64,000 nt of DNA. Source: Hymenobacter nitidus (lineage in GTDB: Bacteria > Bacteroidota > Bacteroidia > Cytophagales > Hymenobacteraceae). The first letter of the stretch is position 1; every line of letters starts with the position of its first letter. The stretch is from contig NZ_JAJADQ010000002.1 of NCBI RefSeq assembly GCF_020447315.1, positions 124,001-188,000 on the forward strand. The letters are read 5' to 3'. Below are positions 26,007 to 35,070 of this stretch, one piece after another. Both the position numbers and the translations under genes were made by a program. The notes under the pieces are model-generated. The model did no database searches. It saw only the letters and a program-made list of their open reading frames with translations, and was not told the DNA's origin.

Positions 26007-27308
26007 ATGCAGCCCACCGACTCGCCCGATACGCCTTCCGCTTCCGTTCCCGAGCCCGTGGTGGGCGGCGCGGGGCGTTTTCTGCGCGGGGCCTTCAGCT
26101 CGGGGCTGGCCGTGGGGGCCCGCATGGCCGGGGCGCTGCTGCTCAACAAGCTGCTGGCCGTGTACGGCGGCCCCGGGGGCCTCACGCTGCTGGCTCACTT
26201 TCAGAACCTGATGGCCCTGTTTACCACCCTGCCCAACGACGGTGTGCACGTGGGCATCGTGAAGTACTTGGCGCCACTACGGCCCGGCTCGGCCCGTTAC
26301 CGGGTGTGGCTGGGGGCGGGGCTGCTGCTCAACGCGCTGGCCTTGCTGCTCGGCACCGGGGCACTACTGCTGGCCCGGCAGTCGTTGGTAGGCGTGTTCC
26401 AGCCCTCGGCCGCGTGGGTGGCGCTGTTTGCGGCGGGCCTCGTGCTGCTCACCGCCAACTCGTTCTGGGTGGCGGTACTGTTGGCGGCCGGGCGGCTGCG
26501 GGCCTACGTCTGGCTGACTACCATTCTCAGCGGCATCGGGGTGGCGGGCGTGGCGGTGGCTTTGTACCGGGGGCTGCGGGTGGAAAACGTGCTGCTGGCC
26601 TATCTGCTGGCCCAGGGCGGCACGCTGGCGCCCACGCTCTGGCTCTGTGCCCGCCACGGCCTGCTGCCGCCGCTGCGGGGCCGGGTAAGCCAGGCCGCCC
26701 TGCGCGACCTGGGCCGGTTTCTGCTCATGGCCGCCAGCGTGCTGCTGTTCAGCAAGGCCGTGGACTTCGTGCTGCGCGACGTGCTGATCCGCTATTTTAC
26801 CCTGGCCCAGACCGGCTTGTGGCAGGCCGTAGCCAAGCTCTCCGACAACTACACCATGGTGTTTTCGGCCGTAATGGGCAGCGTGTACTACCCGCGCCTG
26901 GCGGCCCTGACGGGGCAGCCGGGCGCGCTGCGCGGCTACGTGCGCACCGTGCTGCTGGTGCTGGCGCCCACCATAGCGCTGGGTCTGGGCGTGCTCTACC
27001 TGCTGCGCGACTGGCTGTTGCCGCTGCTCTTCGATGCGCAGTTTGCCGCCGCCCGCGACCTGCTGGCCCCGCAGTTTCTTGGCGACTGGGCCAAGTTCCT
27101 GACCTGGACACTGCTGTTTCTGCTGATGGCCCAGGCCCGGGTGGGGCGCTACGTGGCGGTGCAGGCCGGCTCGGCGGCCCTGTACGCCGTGCTGCTGGCC
27201 CTGCTGCTGCCCCGCTACGGGCTGCTGGGGGCACCGCTGGCCCACGCCGTGCGGTTTGGCGTGCTGCTGCTGGGCTGCCTGGTCTATTTTCGGTCGTACT
27301 GGCGCTGA
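26007..27308 (+). CDS. Wzx-like polysaccharide flippase
   Basis: 433 residues with about twelve membrane helices and few soluble loops. The start of the membrane region (RFLRGAFSSGLAVGARMAGALL) and the pattern of helices, including a charged FVLRDVLIRYFTLAQTGLWQAVAKLSDNY-type segment around residues 255-280, are those of MOP-superfamily O-antigen/lipid-linked oligosaccharide flippases. It would move undecaprenyl-linked repeat units across the inner membrane. ATG at 26007 follows a -7 element; an upstream in-frame start would add a Pro-rich leader. The GT2 gene starts 6 bases after its stop. Confidence 0.85.
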   Translation: MQPTDSPDTPSASVPEPVVGGAGRFLRGAFSSGLAVGARMAGALLLNKLLAVYGGPGGLTLLAHFQNLMALFTTLPNDGVHVGIVKYLAPLRPGSARYRVWLGAGLLLNALALLLGTGALLLARQSLVGVFQPSAAWVALFAAGLVLLTANSFWVAVLLAAGRLRAYVWLTTILSGIGVAGVAVALYRGLRVENVLLAYLLAQGGTLAPTLWLCARHGLLPPLRGRVSQAALRDLGRFLLMAASVLLFSKAVDFVLRDVLIRYFTLAQTGLWQAVAKLSDNYTMVFSAVMGSVYYPRLAALTGQPGALRGYVRTVLLVLAPTIALGLGVLYLLRDWLLPLLFDAQFAAARDLLAPQFLGDWAKFLTWTLLFLLMAQARVGRYVAVQAGSAALYAVLLALLLPRYGLLGAPLAHAVRFGVLLLGCLVYFRSYWR

Positions 27309-27313
27309 GCATT

Positions 27314-28270
27314 ATGAGGAAAGAACCGCTGATTCCCGCTCCCGATACCACCCGCCAACCCCTGCCGCGGGTGACCATTGTGGCGTTGTGCTACAACCAC
27401 GCGCCCTTCCTGGTCGAGGCCCTGGACTCCATCCTGGCCCAGACCTACCCCAACCTGGAAGTGATATTGGTGGATGATGCCAGCACTGATGCCAGTCGGG
27501 ACATTCTGGAACGCTACGCGGCTGGCAACCCCACCTGGAAAACGATTTTTCTCCCAGAAAACCAGGGCAACTGCCGGGCCTTCAACCAGGCTTTCCGGCA
27601 AACCGAAGGCGAGTTTGTCATCGACTTCGCCACCGACGACGTGCTGCTGCCCGAGCGGGTGGCCCGGCAGGTGGCCTGTTTCCAGCAGCTGGCGCCCGAC
27701 TACGGCGTGGTGTATTCTGATGCCGAGCTGATCGACGAAGCCTCGGCCCACGTGCGCTACCACTACCGCCGCGACGCCCGGGGCCGGCTGCACCCCCGGC
27801 CCGCCTCGGGCGAGGTGTTTGCCGACGTGCTCAGCCGCTACTTCATCAGCACGCCCACCATGATGATGCGCCGCACGGTGCTGGCCCAGCTCGGCGGCTA
27901 CGACGAGGCGCTGGCCTACGAGGATTTCGACTTCTGGGTGCGGGCCGCCCGCCGCTGCCGCTTTTACTTTCTCGACGAGGTAACGACCAAAAAGCGGCTG
28001 CACCCGTCGTCCATGTCGCGGCGCGGCTACCAACCCAACGACCCGTTTCTGGCTTCCACCATCGAGGTGTGCCGCAAGGCGCTGAGCTTGAGCCGCACCT
28101 CGGCCGAGCGGGCAGCATTAGCCGTGCGTCTGCGCTGGGAGCTGCGCCAGGCCGTGCGCTGGGGCAACCTGCGCGAAGCCCGGGAGCTGTACGCCCTGCT
28201 CCAGCAAACCCGGGCCGTACGCCCCCTGGATTGGGCTTTGGGCCAGTATGCGCGGCTGCGCCAGCAGTAA
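27314..28270 (+). CDS. GT2 family glycosyltransferase
   Basis: 318 residues, soluble. GT2 motifs: VTIVALCYNHAPFL, VILVDDASTDAS, FATDDVLLPER (DxD-like metal site, here DD) and YEDFDFWVRAAR (the ED general-base region). It would add a sugar to a lipid-linked intermediate in the cytoplasm. The last 60 residues are basic and helical, probably a peripheral membrane contact. It is 6 bases downstream of the flippase gene, so co-transcription is nearly certain. Confidence 0.88.
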   Translation: MRKEPLIPAPDTTRQPLPRVTIVALCYNHAPFLVEALDSILAQTYPNLEVILVDDASTDASRDILERYAAGNPTWKTIFLPENQGNCRAFNQAFRQTEGEFVIDFATDDVLLPERVARQVACFQQLAPDYGVVYSDAELIDEASAHVRYHYRRDARGRLHPRPASGEVFADVLSRYFISTPTMMMRRTVLAQLGGYDEALAYEDFDFWVRAARRCRFYFLDEVTTKKRLHPSSMSRRGYQPNDPFLASTIEVCRKALSLSRTSAERAALAVRLRWELRQAVRWGNLREARELYALLQQTRAVRPLDWALGQYARLRQQ

Positions 28271-28291
28271 CGGCCGCCTTTGGGCTGAACC

Positions 28292-29929
28292 TTACGGCAC
28301 CCGGTAGAGCTGCACCTTGCCGGCCCGCTGCAGCAGCTGCCGCTGCGGAAACCGGGCCAGCACCTCGGCTTCAGAATAGCGAATCAGCTTGCGGGTCAGC
28401 TCGGGGTTGGTGAGCGTGCTGCCGTTGAGCAGCAGCCAGCCCTGCTCGCCCGGCCCCAGCCGCACCGAGTCGGCGGCCGAGTAGCGGCGGAACCGCAGGC
28501 CCGGCGGCACCCGGAAGCCGTAGTAGAAGTCGTAGTTGCCAATCAGGAAGTCATCGACAAAGACTACGCCCCGGGCCGGTGCCTGGAGCTGTTGCCGAAT
28601 CACCTGCTGCTGCTCGAAGTGGGACGAAACGCCGGGCTTCAGCATAAAGTAAATGGGTCGGATGCTCAGGGCAGCGGCCAATACCAGCAAGGCCGAGGCC
28701 GCCAGGCGCACGGTGCCGGGCTGCCAGCGCGTGCCCGCGGGCGAAGCCCCCAGCCAGGTGACCCCCACGAAATACAGGGCGGGCAGGGCGTAGAGCACCG
28801 CCAAGCTGTTGTGCAGCCACGCCGCACACGCCAGCAGCACCAGGGCCAGCCAGTAGCCGCCTCGCCCGTTGCGCCCGAAGTTGCGGACGCCAAACCCGGC
28901 CGCCAGGCACAGGGGCGGGAGCAGGGGCGTGCTCATGCGCGGCAGCAGCGTAATGGGGTTGTATTGGCTGAGCGACGTGCTGCCCAGCCAGTAAAAGGCC
29001 AGCGTCGAGAAGGCCAGGGCCAGCCAGAAGCTCGCGTCGGAGTCCCGGTTTTGGCGCCGGCCCAGGGCCGCGGCTACGGCCAGCACCAGGGCCACGCCCA
29101 GGCCTGTGCCCACCAGAAACAGCAGGGGTTGGTAGGTAACACGGGCCAGCAGCGCCGCCCGGTTGCCGACCAGAAAGTTGCCTTCCTTCAGGAATTCATT
29201 GGTGTGCTCAATCAGGTGAATGCGGTAAAGCGCATCGTGGGTATAGACTTGGTAAAACGCCAGATACAGCACCAGCAACCCCGCCCCCACAGCCCCGGCC
29301 GCAACCCAGAAACGCAGGTTTCGGCGCCGGAAACTATCCAGAGCCAGCACGCCCACATAGAAGGGCAGGTAGTAAACGATGGTTTCCTTGCTGAGCAGGG
29401 CGGCAAAGTTGAGAGCAGCAAAACCGGCACCCCAGAGCAGCTGCCAACTTGTGCTCCGGCGGCCTAACAGTAGTGTAAAACCGCAGCACAAGCACCAGAA
29501 CATCAGAATGTTGTCGGGGTAGAGGTAATTGGTTAAATTAAGCGTGAAGTAGTGCAGACCCAGCAGCAGCATGGCCGCCGCAGCCACCACCGGCTCCCGG
29601 CGGCGGTAGGCTGACCAGATAATCACCGAGCATCCCAGCGTGCAGAGCAGCGGCCAGACCGTGGTGGTAATAATGTTGATGCCGAAAGCCCGGTAGAGCG
29701 CAGCCACGGGCCCAAAAATCAGCCACCGTTCCTTCAGCGGGTCGTGGAGCAGGCCCTGCGGGTCAGGCACCACCCGGAAGGTGCCGCTGGCCAGCTGGTG
29801 GGCGTAGCGGGCGTAGAAGTAGTCGTCCAGGTCATAGAGCCCCTCGTGGGTCAGGAAGAAGTAGGCAACGGTGACTAGCCCTACGAACAGGAGTGTCAGG
29901 TCGGGCAAACGGGAGGAGAGCGGCTTCAC
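28292..29929 (-). CDS. GT-C fold membrane glycosyltransferase-like protein
   Basis: 545 residues with about eleven helices. The first periplasmic loop carries LYDLDDYFYARYA, an acidic motif like those of ArnT/PMT-type GT-C enzymes, and NYLYPDNILMFW follows in a later loop. The C-terminal 130 residues form a soluble domain. Starts at GTG (29929); there is no early ATG. It probably transfers a sugar from a polyprenyl-phosphate donor, although sequence divergence makes catalysis uncertain. It is convergent with the GT2 gene and divergent from the next membrane protein. Confidence 0.75.
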   Translation of the reverse strand: MKPLSSRLPDLTLLFVGLVTVAYFFLTHEGLYDLDDYFYARYAHQLASGTFRVVPDPQGLLHDPLKERWLIFGPVAALYRAFGINIITTTVWPLLCTLGCSVIIWSAYRRREPVVAAAAMLLLGLHYFTLNLTNYLYPDNILMFWCLCCGFTLLLGRRSTSWQLLWGAGFAALNFAALLSKETIVYYLPFYVGVLALDSFRRRNLRFWVAAGAVGAGLLVLYLAFYQVYTHDALYRIHLIEHTNEFLKEGNFLVGNRAALLARVTYQPLLFLVGTGLGVALVLAVAAALGRRQNRDSDASFWLALAFSTLAFYWLGSTSLSQYNPITLLPRMSTPLLPPLCLAAGFGVRNFGRNGRGGYWLALVLLACAAWLHNSLAVLYALPALYFVGVTWLGASPAGTRWQPGTVRLAASALLVLAAALSIRPIYFMLKPGVSSHFEQQQVIRQQLQAPARGVVFVDDFLIGNYDFYYGFRVPPGLRFRRYSAADSVRLGPGEQGWLLLNGSTLTNPELTRKLIRYSEAEVLARFPQRQLLQRAGKVQLYRVP

Positions 29930-30067
29930 GGGTGCAAAGCAACCTATTTGGCGCTAATTGCCCACGCCACCGGAGCCGCCGAGAAGAAGCGGGATGCGGA
30001 AAAACCGTTTTTCGTTTCTCATCTTTACCCCCCGGCGCTTATTTGCGTCGGCCCGTTGCCCGCCCCC

Positions 30068-31690
30068 ATGCTGCTTTCCCGCTTTCTGCGCGTTGTCGTG
30101 TTGCCCGCTCTGCTGCTGCTGGCAGCCAGTGCCGGGCTGGGGTGCTACTACGAAACCAACGACGACCTGAGCATTACGCTGCTCCTGCAGGGCAGCACGG
30201 CCGCCGCCCCGGTCACCGATCTGCACCTGTACTTTCACGGCCTGGCCGGGGTGCTGGCCGGGTTGTATCAGCAGTTTCCGGCGGTACCCTGGTATGGGCT
30301 GCTGCTCTACGGGCTGCTGTACGCGGCCACCGTACTGGTATTTGCCGTGCTCGACAAGCTGCTGAGCAACCGCCTCACGGGCTGGCAAACCGCGCTGCTG
30401 CTCACCGGGTTCTACGCCCTGGCCTGGCTGGAGCACGGCCTATGGTTCAACTACGTGCGGGTGCCGGTGCTGCTGGCGGCGGGGGCCGTGCTGCTGGCGG
30501 CGCAACGGGCAGGGCGCCGCCGCTACCTGGCGCTGGCCGTACTGGCGTTGGTCCTGGCCTGGCTGATTCGGCCCAGCGCCGCCATGCTCGGGGTGCTGGC
30601 CGCCGGCCCCGGTGCCCTCTGGCTGGCGGGCCGCCGGGGCGCCTCACTGGTGGGCGCGGCCGCCGGCCTGCTCGGACTAGCCAGCCTGGCCTTGCTGCTC
30701 AGCGGCAGCCCGGCCACGGCCACCTACCGCACCCTGGACGTGCTCAAGTCCAACCTCAACGATTACCAACTCTACCAGCCCCGCCCGCAAACTCCCGCCG
30801 ACCAGCTCGGCATGCAGGCCGTTGGCCACTGGGTTTTTGCCGATTCGGCCCTGGTCAATGCGGCGCTGTTTGGGCGCGCGGCCCGCTTCGAGCCTACCTA
30901 CTTTCTGCTGCACACCGCCCCGCAGAAGCTCGGCACCTGGGCTGGCCTGCTGGCGCGCGACTATTTTGCCCTGCTGACCTTGCTGGGCGCCAGCTGGCTG
31001 CTGGTAGCCCGGAGTCAGCGGTTTGCGCAGCGCCGCAGCTTTTGGCTGGGGCAGCTCTTTTTCGTGGGCCTGCTGCTGGGTCTGGGCCTGGTGCTCAAGC
31101 TGCCACCTCGCCTCGGCATGCCGCTGGTGGGACTGTGGCTGCTGAGTAATCTGGCCTACGTGCTGCGCGATTCCCGCCGGCCCTTGCCCCGGTTGTCGCC
31201 GCTGCTGCTGGCGGTGGTGAGTTTGCTGCTGGTGGCCTACGCGTTCAAGACGGCGCACCGCGTGCAGGTGCTGCGGCAGGAGCGGGCCCGGGGGCTGGCC
31301 GTGCTGCGGGTTTTGGAGCCCGCCACCCGGCAAGGTCAGCTGGTGGTGGCCGCCGGGCTGGAAGGCGCCTACAAATCACAGTCGCCGTTTGCCGGACTGC
31401 ATTTCGCGCCCCGGTCGGTGCTGGCCCTCACCGGCTGGCCCACCCTCGACCCCTCACAGCCCAGGTTTCGCCGGCAGCTGACCGGCACCTCCGCGCTGGC
31501 CGGGGGCCTGGCCCGGCTGGCGGCCCGGCCGCGCACCCAGTGGTGGCTGACGCCGGAAATAGTGCCCTGGCTGACGGCCTATCTGAACTCGCGCCAGTGG
31601 CGGGCCACGATTCTGCCCGTCAATCCTGGCTCCGCCGCTGACTATCATTTACCTCATCCGTACCGAGTGCGGATAGAGCGGCGGAAATAA
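30068..31690 (+). CDS. polytopic membrane protein of the polysaccharide block
   Basis: 540 residues: about nine or ten helices in residues 1-400, then a C-terminal soluble domain of about 120 residues (from the region of AYKSQSPFAGLHFAPRS). GCYYETNDDLSITLLL in the first loop has paired acidic residues as in GT-C enzymes. I do not recognise a named family; it could be a glycosyltransferase or a polymerase. ATG at 30068 chosen because it starts a clean hydrophobic segment. Divergent from the GT-C gene (about 138 bases between). Confidence 0.65.
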   Translation: MLLSRFLRVVVLPALLLLAASAGLGCYYETNDDLSITLLLQGSTAAAPVTDLHLYFHGLAGVLAGLYQQFPAVPWYGLLLYGLLYAATVLVFAVLDKLLSNRLTGWQTALLLTGFYALAWLEHGLWFNYVRVPVLLAAGAVLLAAQRAGRRRYLALAVLALVLAWLIRPSAAMLGVLAAGPGALWLAGRRGASLVGAAAGLLGLASLALLLSGSPATATYRTLDVLKSNLNDYQLYQPRPQTPADQLGMQAVGHWVFADSALVNAALFGRAARFEPTYFLLHTAPQKLGTWAGLLARDYFALLTLLGASWLLVARSQRFAQRRSFWLGQLFFVGLLLGLGLVLKLPPRLGMPLVGLWLLSNLAYVLRDSRRPLPRLSPLLLAVVSLLLVAYAFKTAHRVQVLRQERARGLAVLRVLEPATRQGQLVVAAGLEGAYKSQSPFAGLHFAPRSVLALTGWPTLDPSQPRFRRQLTGTSALAGGLARLAARPRTQWWLTPEIVPWLTAYLNSRQWRATILPVNPGSAADYHLPHPYRVRIERRK

Positions 31691-31754
31691 AGGTAAAATG
31701 CCAAAATTTTATAGGCAGCCGCGCAGCTCGTTCTTACGTATCCCTGAGAGGTGA

Positions 31755-32774
31755 ATGCCTACATTTGACCCCGAAATACCATCTTTTCTTCTTCCTATGA
31801 TTGCAACTGTGGCCTCCCGCGGGGAGGTGCTTCAGCATCTCGAATCCTTTTTAAAAGAAAATCTTGACGGCTTTCTTAGAAAGGTCGAGGACAGCTGGCA
31901 ACCCGCCGATTTTCTGCCCGATTCCCGCTCGGAAACGTTCTTCGACGAAGTGCGTGAGTTGCGCGAACGTGCCAAAGGGCTGAGCTACGACCTGTTAGCA
32001 GTGCTCATCGGCGACACTATCACGGAAGAAGCCCTGCCTAACTACGAAGCCTGGTTTCACCAGCTCGACGACCTGAACCGCGACCCTAACAACGGTTGGG
32101 CCCAGTGGATTCGGGGCTGGACGGCCGAGGAAAACCGCCACGGCGACCTGCTCAACCGCTACCTCTACCTCTCGGGCCGCGTGAACATGCGCGAGTTCGA
32201 AACCAGCACGCAGTACCTCATTGCCGACGGCTTCGACCTGGGAACCGCCCACGACCCGTACCGCGCTTTCATCTACACCAGCTACCAGGAAGCGGCTACC
32301 AACCTCTCGCACCGCCGCGTGGGCACCCTGGCCCGCAAGGCCGGCGACGCGCAGCTGTCCAAAATCTGCGGTATGATTGCCGGCGACGAAACCCGCCATG
32401 CCCGCGTCTACCAGACCTTTGTCGACAAGATCTTCGAGGTTGACCCATCCGAAATGATGCTGGCTTTTGAGGACATGATGCGCAAGAAAATCGTGATGCC
32501 GGCCCACTACATGCGCGAACTGGGCGTGGAGATGGGTAAAACCTTTGGCCACTTCACCGACGCCGCCCAGCGCCTGGGCGTGTATACCAGCCAGGACTAC
32601 ACCGACATTCTGGAAGGCCTCATCACGACCTGGAAGGTAGATCAGATTACGGGTCTGAACGGCGCCGCCGAAAAAGCCCGCGACTACGTCATGGCCCTGC
32701 CCAACCGCCTGCGCCGCGTGGCCGACCGTATGCCGGTACCCAAGCTGGAATACAAGTTCAAGTGGATTGAGTAG
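31755..32774 (+). CDS. acyl-ACP desaturase (di-iron)
   Basis: 339 residues, the soluble stearoyl-ACP desaturase type. The two-iron helices are visible: WTAEENRHGDLLNRYLY (ExxH of the first pair) and GDETRHARVYQTF (ExxH of the second), with further Glu at the N-terminal helix region. It introduces a double bond into acyl-ACP, adjusting membrane fluidity, using ferredoxin and O2. The ATG at 31755 has a purine-rich GAGAGG just upstream; an in-frame ATG at 31797 is an alternative that would remove 14 residues. A terminator follows. Confidence 0.9.
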   Translation: MPTFDPEIPSFLLPMIATVASRGEVLQHLESFLKENLDGFLRKVEDSWQPADFLPDSRSETFFDEVRELRERAKGLSYDLLAVLIGDTITEEALPNYEAWFHQLDDLNRDPNNGWAQWIRGWTAEENRHGDLLNRYLYLSGRVNMREFETSTQYLIADGFDLGTAHDPYRAFIYTSYQEAATNLSHRRVGTLARKAGDAQLSKICGMIAGDETRHARVYQTFVDKIFEVDPSEMMLAFEDMMRKKIVMPAHYMRELGVEMGKTFGHFTDAAQRLGVYTSQDYTDILEGLITTWKVDQITGLNGAAEKARDYVMALPNRLRRVADRMPVPKLEYKFKWIE

Positions 32775-32796
32775 TTAGTCCGGACGGCCGAATAAA

Positions 32797-32832
32797 CAAA
32801 AGGCCCTTGCTCGTAATGAGTAAGGGTCTTTT
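32797..32832. terminator. intrinsic terminator
   Basis: AAAAGGCCCTTGCTC, short loop, GAGTAAGGGTCTTTTT just after the desaturase stop: a stem of about 12 pairs with a T-run. Confidence 0.8.
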
Positions 32833-32847
32833 TGTTTGATACAGTGA

Positions 32848-32948
32848 GCGTTATGCCGAGCGGGAGCGAAGCATCTCGCGTGGTTTCGTTTGATTACTAA
32901 TCGGCCATCAGCAGGCGAAATGTATGCCGCTGGTCGGCATGACGGTCG
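32848..32948. repeat. inverted repeat, AAGCATCTC family
   Basis: Left arm GTTATGCCGAGC then AAGCATCTCGCGTG; right arm a degenerate complement ending GGTCGGCATGAC. It lies between the desaturase terminator and the Ada-like gene. Shares AAGCATCTCGCGTG exactly with the copy near 23722. Confidence 0.6.
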
Positions 32949-32997
32949 GGTGAATTCTCAGTGTTAGTACCTGAGCGGCCTGGCTAGCGCCGCCTTC

Positions 32998-33849
32998 TCA
33001 CCCGGCTTCGGCCATGCTCGCGGCCGGGACTTCCGACCGGGCCGCTTCCCACCCCAGCAGCGCGGCTTTGCGCGTCGTGCCCCAGCGGTACTGGCCCAGC
33101 TCGCCGCCCTGACGAATGACGCGGTGGCAGGGAATCAGGTAACCTACCGGGTTGGCCCCGATGGCCGTACCTGCGGCCCGCACAGCCGGCGCGTGGCCCG
33201 CCTGGGTGGCCAGGCCCGCGTAGGTAGTGAGTTGCCCTTCCGGAATCCGCAGCAGCGACTCCCACACTTTGAGCTGGAAGTCGGTGCCTTTCAAGTGCAG
33301 GTGAAGCCGGTCGGCGGGCCCGAATTCGCGGGCAAAGAAGCGGCCTACCTGGGCGTGCTCGGCAGTGAGCTGTTCCACTAGCGTAGCCTGGGGCCATTCC
33401 TGCCGCAGCTCCGCCAGGGCCAGAGCGGCATCGTCGGCGAAGTGCAGGCGGCAGATGCCCTTAGCCGTGGAGGCCACCAGATACGGCCCGAACCGGCTTT
33501 CGGCGAAGCTGTAGCTGATGCGCAATGCCGCGCCGCCCTGACGGTACTCGCCCGGCGTCATGGCTTCCAGGGTCACGAAAAGGTCGTGGAGGCGGCCCGG
33601 GCCGGAGAGGCCGGTTTCGTAGCTGGCATCAGCCACGGAAAGCTGCTGCTGCAGCAGGCTTTTGGCGTGCTCCACGCTCAGGTACTGCAAAAACTTCTTA
33701 GGGCTGACCCCGGCCCACTCCTGAAACTTGCGCTGGAAGTGAAACGGGCTCCAATGGGCCTGGGCGGCAATTTGCTCCAGGGTGGGCTGCTCCCGAAAAT
33801 GCTCCCGGATGTAGCCAATAGCGGCGGCAATGCGTTGGTAGTCGGTCAT
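32998..33849 (-). CDS. AraC-type / methylated-DNA-cysteine methyltransferase fusion (Ada-like)
   Basis: 283 residues in two parts. Residues about 1-105 are an AraC-family double helix-turn-helix (IAAQAHWSPFHFQRKFQEW, then FVTLEAMTPGEYR). The rest is an O6-alkylguanine-DNA alkyltransferase domain with TDFQLKVWESLLRIPEG and the acceptor IPCHRV (Cys about 241). The protein repairs O6-methylguanine by suicide transfer and may regulate its own gene as Ada does. The N-terminal Ada phosphotriester zinc domain is absent. TAGTTTTG on the minus strand at 33870-33877 is a good -7 element 21 bases before the ATG. Confidence 0.92.
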   Translation of the reverse strand: MTDYQRIAAAIGYIREHFREQPTLEQIAAQAHWSPFHFQRKFQEWAGVSPKKFLQYLSVEHAKSLLQQQLSVADASYETGLSGPGRLHDLFVTLEAMTPGEYRQGGAALRISYSFAESRFGPYLVASTAKGICRLHFADDAALALAELRQEWPQATLVEQLTAEHAQVGRFFAREFGPADRLHLHLKGTDFQLKVWESLLRIPEGQLTTYAGLATQAGHAPAVRAAGTAIGANPVGYLIPCHRVIRQGGELGQYRWGTTRKAALLGWEAARSEVPAASMAEAG

Positions 33850-33869
33850 GGCACAGGCGGATTAGTACC

Positions 33870-33877
33870 CAAAACTA
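33870..33877 (-). promoter_or_regulatory. -7 promoter element for the Ada-like gene
   Basis: On the minus strand TAGTTTTG fits TAnnTTTG and sits 21 bases upstream of the start codon at 33849. Confidence 0.4.
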
Positions 33878-33929
33878 CGACCCGGGCCGCCCCGCCGCCA
33901 CCCGATTCTTGCGCAGTTGCCGCAGAAAG

Positions 33930-33965
33930 GCAAACAGCCGCTGCCCATGTGGGCAACGGCTTTGC
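33930..33965 (-). terminator. hairpin after the PliI-like gene
   Basis: GCAAA then AGCCGCTGCCC, loop ATGT, GGGCAACGGCT then TTTGC: one mismatch in an 11-pair core. It follows the minus-strand stop at 33988. The run of T after it is weak, so termination is probable rather than certain. Confidence 0.55.
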
Positions 33966-33987
33966 TAAGAATCGAAACGGCTACTGC

Positions 33988-34626
33988 TTACTGCACGGCG
34001 GGCGGCTCGTTCACCACGCTGGCCTGCCGGAACGTGAGGCTCTTGTCAGGCAGTACGTAGCGGATGGTGCGGGTGCCGCCGCTGGGGCAGCAGTTGGGGT
34101 CGGTTTCCTGATAAATCGGGAAGGAGCGCACTACCTCTTTGCCCTGCACCCGAAACTTGTCCTGGCCCTGGTAGCCGCGGGCGGCCGTGCCGGTCAGCTT
34201 GGGCATGCTCATCCGCTCCCAGTCTTTGCCGCCAAACCAGTAGCCACGCACCTCGCCGTAGGAGCCGCTGCCCGCGCCTTCCACAAATACCAGCAGCTCG
34301 GAGCCAGGGCCCGCGGTGAGCTTCACCAGCCGCGCGTCGGTTACTTCTCCCAGAATGGAGTCCTGGGCCGTGGTAAGCTCCTGCCCATCCTGCAGGGCAC
34401 TCACCCGCAGCTGCCGCTGCCCCAGCCGCCCGGCCGAGCTGACCACGAAGGTGTAGGGCGCAGCCGTGAGGGTTTTAGTGAAGCCCGGTGGTGGGGGCGG
34501 AGTGACTTCGGGGGCTGATGAGGCCGTCGGGTTGGGCTGGCCGGTAGTGGTTTCGCGGGCACTGTCGCAGCTGGCAACACCAGCCAGCAGCAGGGCCGCC
34601 AGCAGCAGGCGGGAAGAGGTAGGCAT
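33988..34626 (-). CDS. PliI-like lysozyme inhibitor family lipoprotein
   Basis: 212 residues. LLLAALLLAGVASC gives a lipobox; a Pro/Thr-rich linker follows. The mature domain has ELLVFVEGAGSGSYGEVRGY, KLTGTAARGYQGQDKF and VVRSFPIYQETDPN before SGGTRTIRY. SGSYG with YxGxD, FPxYxxxD and GGTRxIxY is the set seen in periplasmic inhibitors of I-type (invertebrate) lysozyme. If active, it would protect peptidoglycan from animal lysozymes; the anchored form and CCPSGG variant are unusual. TATCTTTG on the minus strand (34675-34682) is its probable -7 element. Confidence 0.72.
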   Translation of the reverse strand: MPTSSRLLLAALLLAGVASCDSARETTTGQPNPTASSAPEVTPPPPPGFTKTLTAAPYTFVVSSAGRLGQRQLRVSALQDGQELTTAQDSILGEVTDARLVKLTAGPGSELLVFVEGAGSGSYGEVRGYWFGGKDWERMSMPKLTGTAARGYQGQDKFRVQGKEVVRSFPIYQETDPNCCPSGGTRTIRYVLPDKSLTFRQASVVNEPPAVQ

Positions 34627-34674
34627 GAAAAAAGCAGAAATGAAATTTGCCTACTCGTACGGCAGGAGTGGCCT

Positions 34675-34682
34675 CAAAGATA
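34675..34682 (-). promoter_or_regulatory. -7 promoter element for the PliI-like gene
   Basis: Minus strand TATCTTTG, a perfect TAnnTTTG, 49 bases before the ATG at 34626, between that gene and the DUF427 gene stop. Confidence 0.5.
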
Positions 34683-34693
34683 GGCCCAGGATG

Positions 34694-34975
34694 CTAGTCT
34701 ACCACTTTTACGCCCTTCCAGAAGGCTACCCGGCCCTGGATTTCCTTGGCCGCGTCCTTGGGCGTGGGGTAGTACCAGGCGGCATCCTTGTTCAGCTCCC
34801 CGTTTACGCGCAGAGAATAGTAGCTGGCCCGGCCTTTCCAGGGGCAGGTGGTTTGAGCAATGCTATCCTCGAAATACTCGCGCTTGATGGCATCGGCGGG
34901 GAAATAATGGTTATTTTCGACTACCACCGTGTCGTTGCTTTCGGCAATAACGGTGTCGTTCCAGATGGCTTTCAT
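34694..34975 (-). CDS. DUF427 domain protein
   Basis: 93 residues, the complete small DUF427 domain: MKAIWNDTVIAES at the start, YFPADAIKREYFEDS, then the signature TTCPWKGRASYYSL and AAWYYPTPKDAAKEI. The family is widespread, small and of unknown biochemical role. Divergent from the VWA gene with a 95-base gap. Confidence 0.93.
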   Translation of the reverse strand: MKAIWNDTVIAESNDTVVVENNHYFPADAIKREYFEDSIAQTTCPWKGRASYYSLRVNGELNKDAAWYYPTPKDAAKEIQGRVAFWKGVKVVD

Positions 34976-35070
34976 GGTAAGTGTGGTGGTGTGATGACAA
35001 ATGGCACTAAAACCTCCCTACTGAACATTGCCACCCGCCGGTTTGTTATCAGACCTTAATCCCTTAGAAT

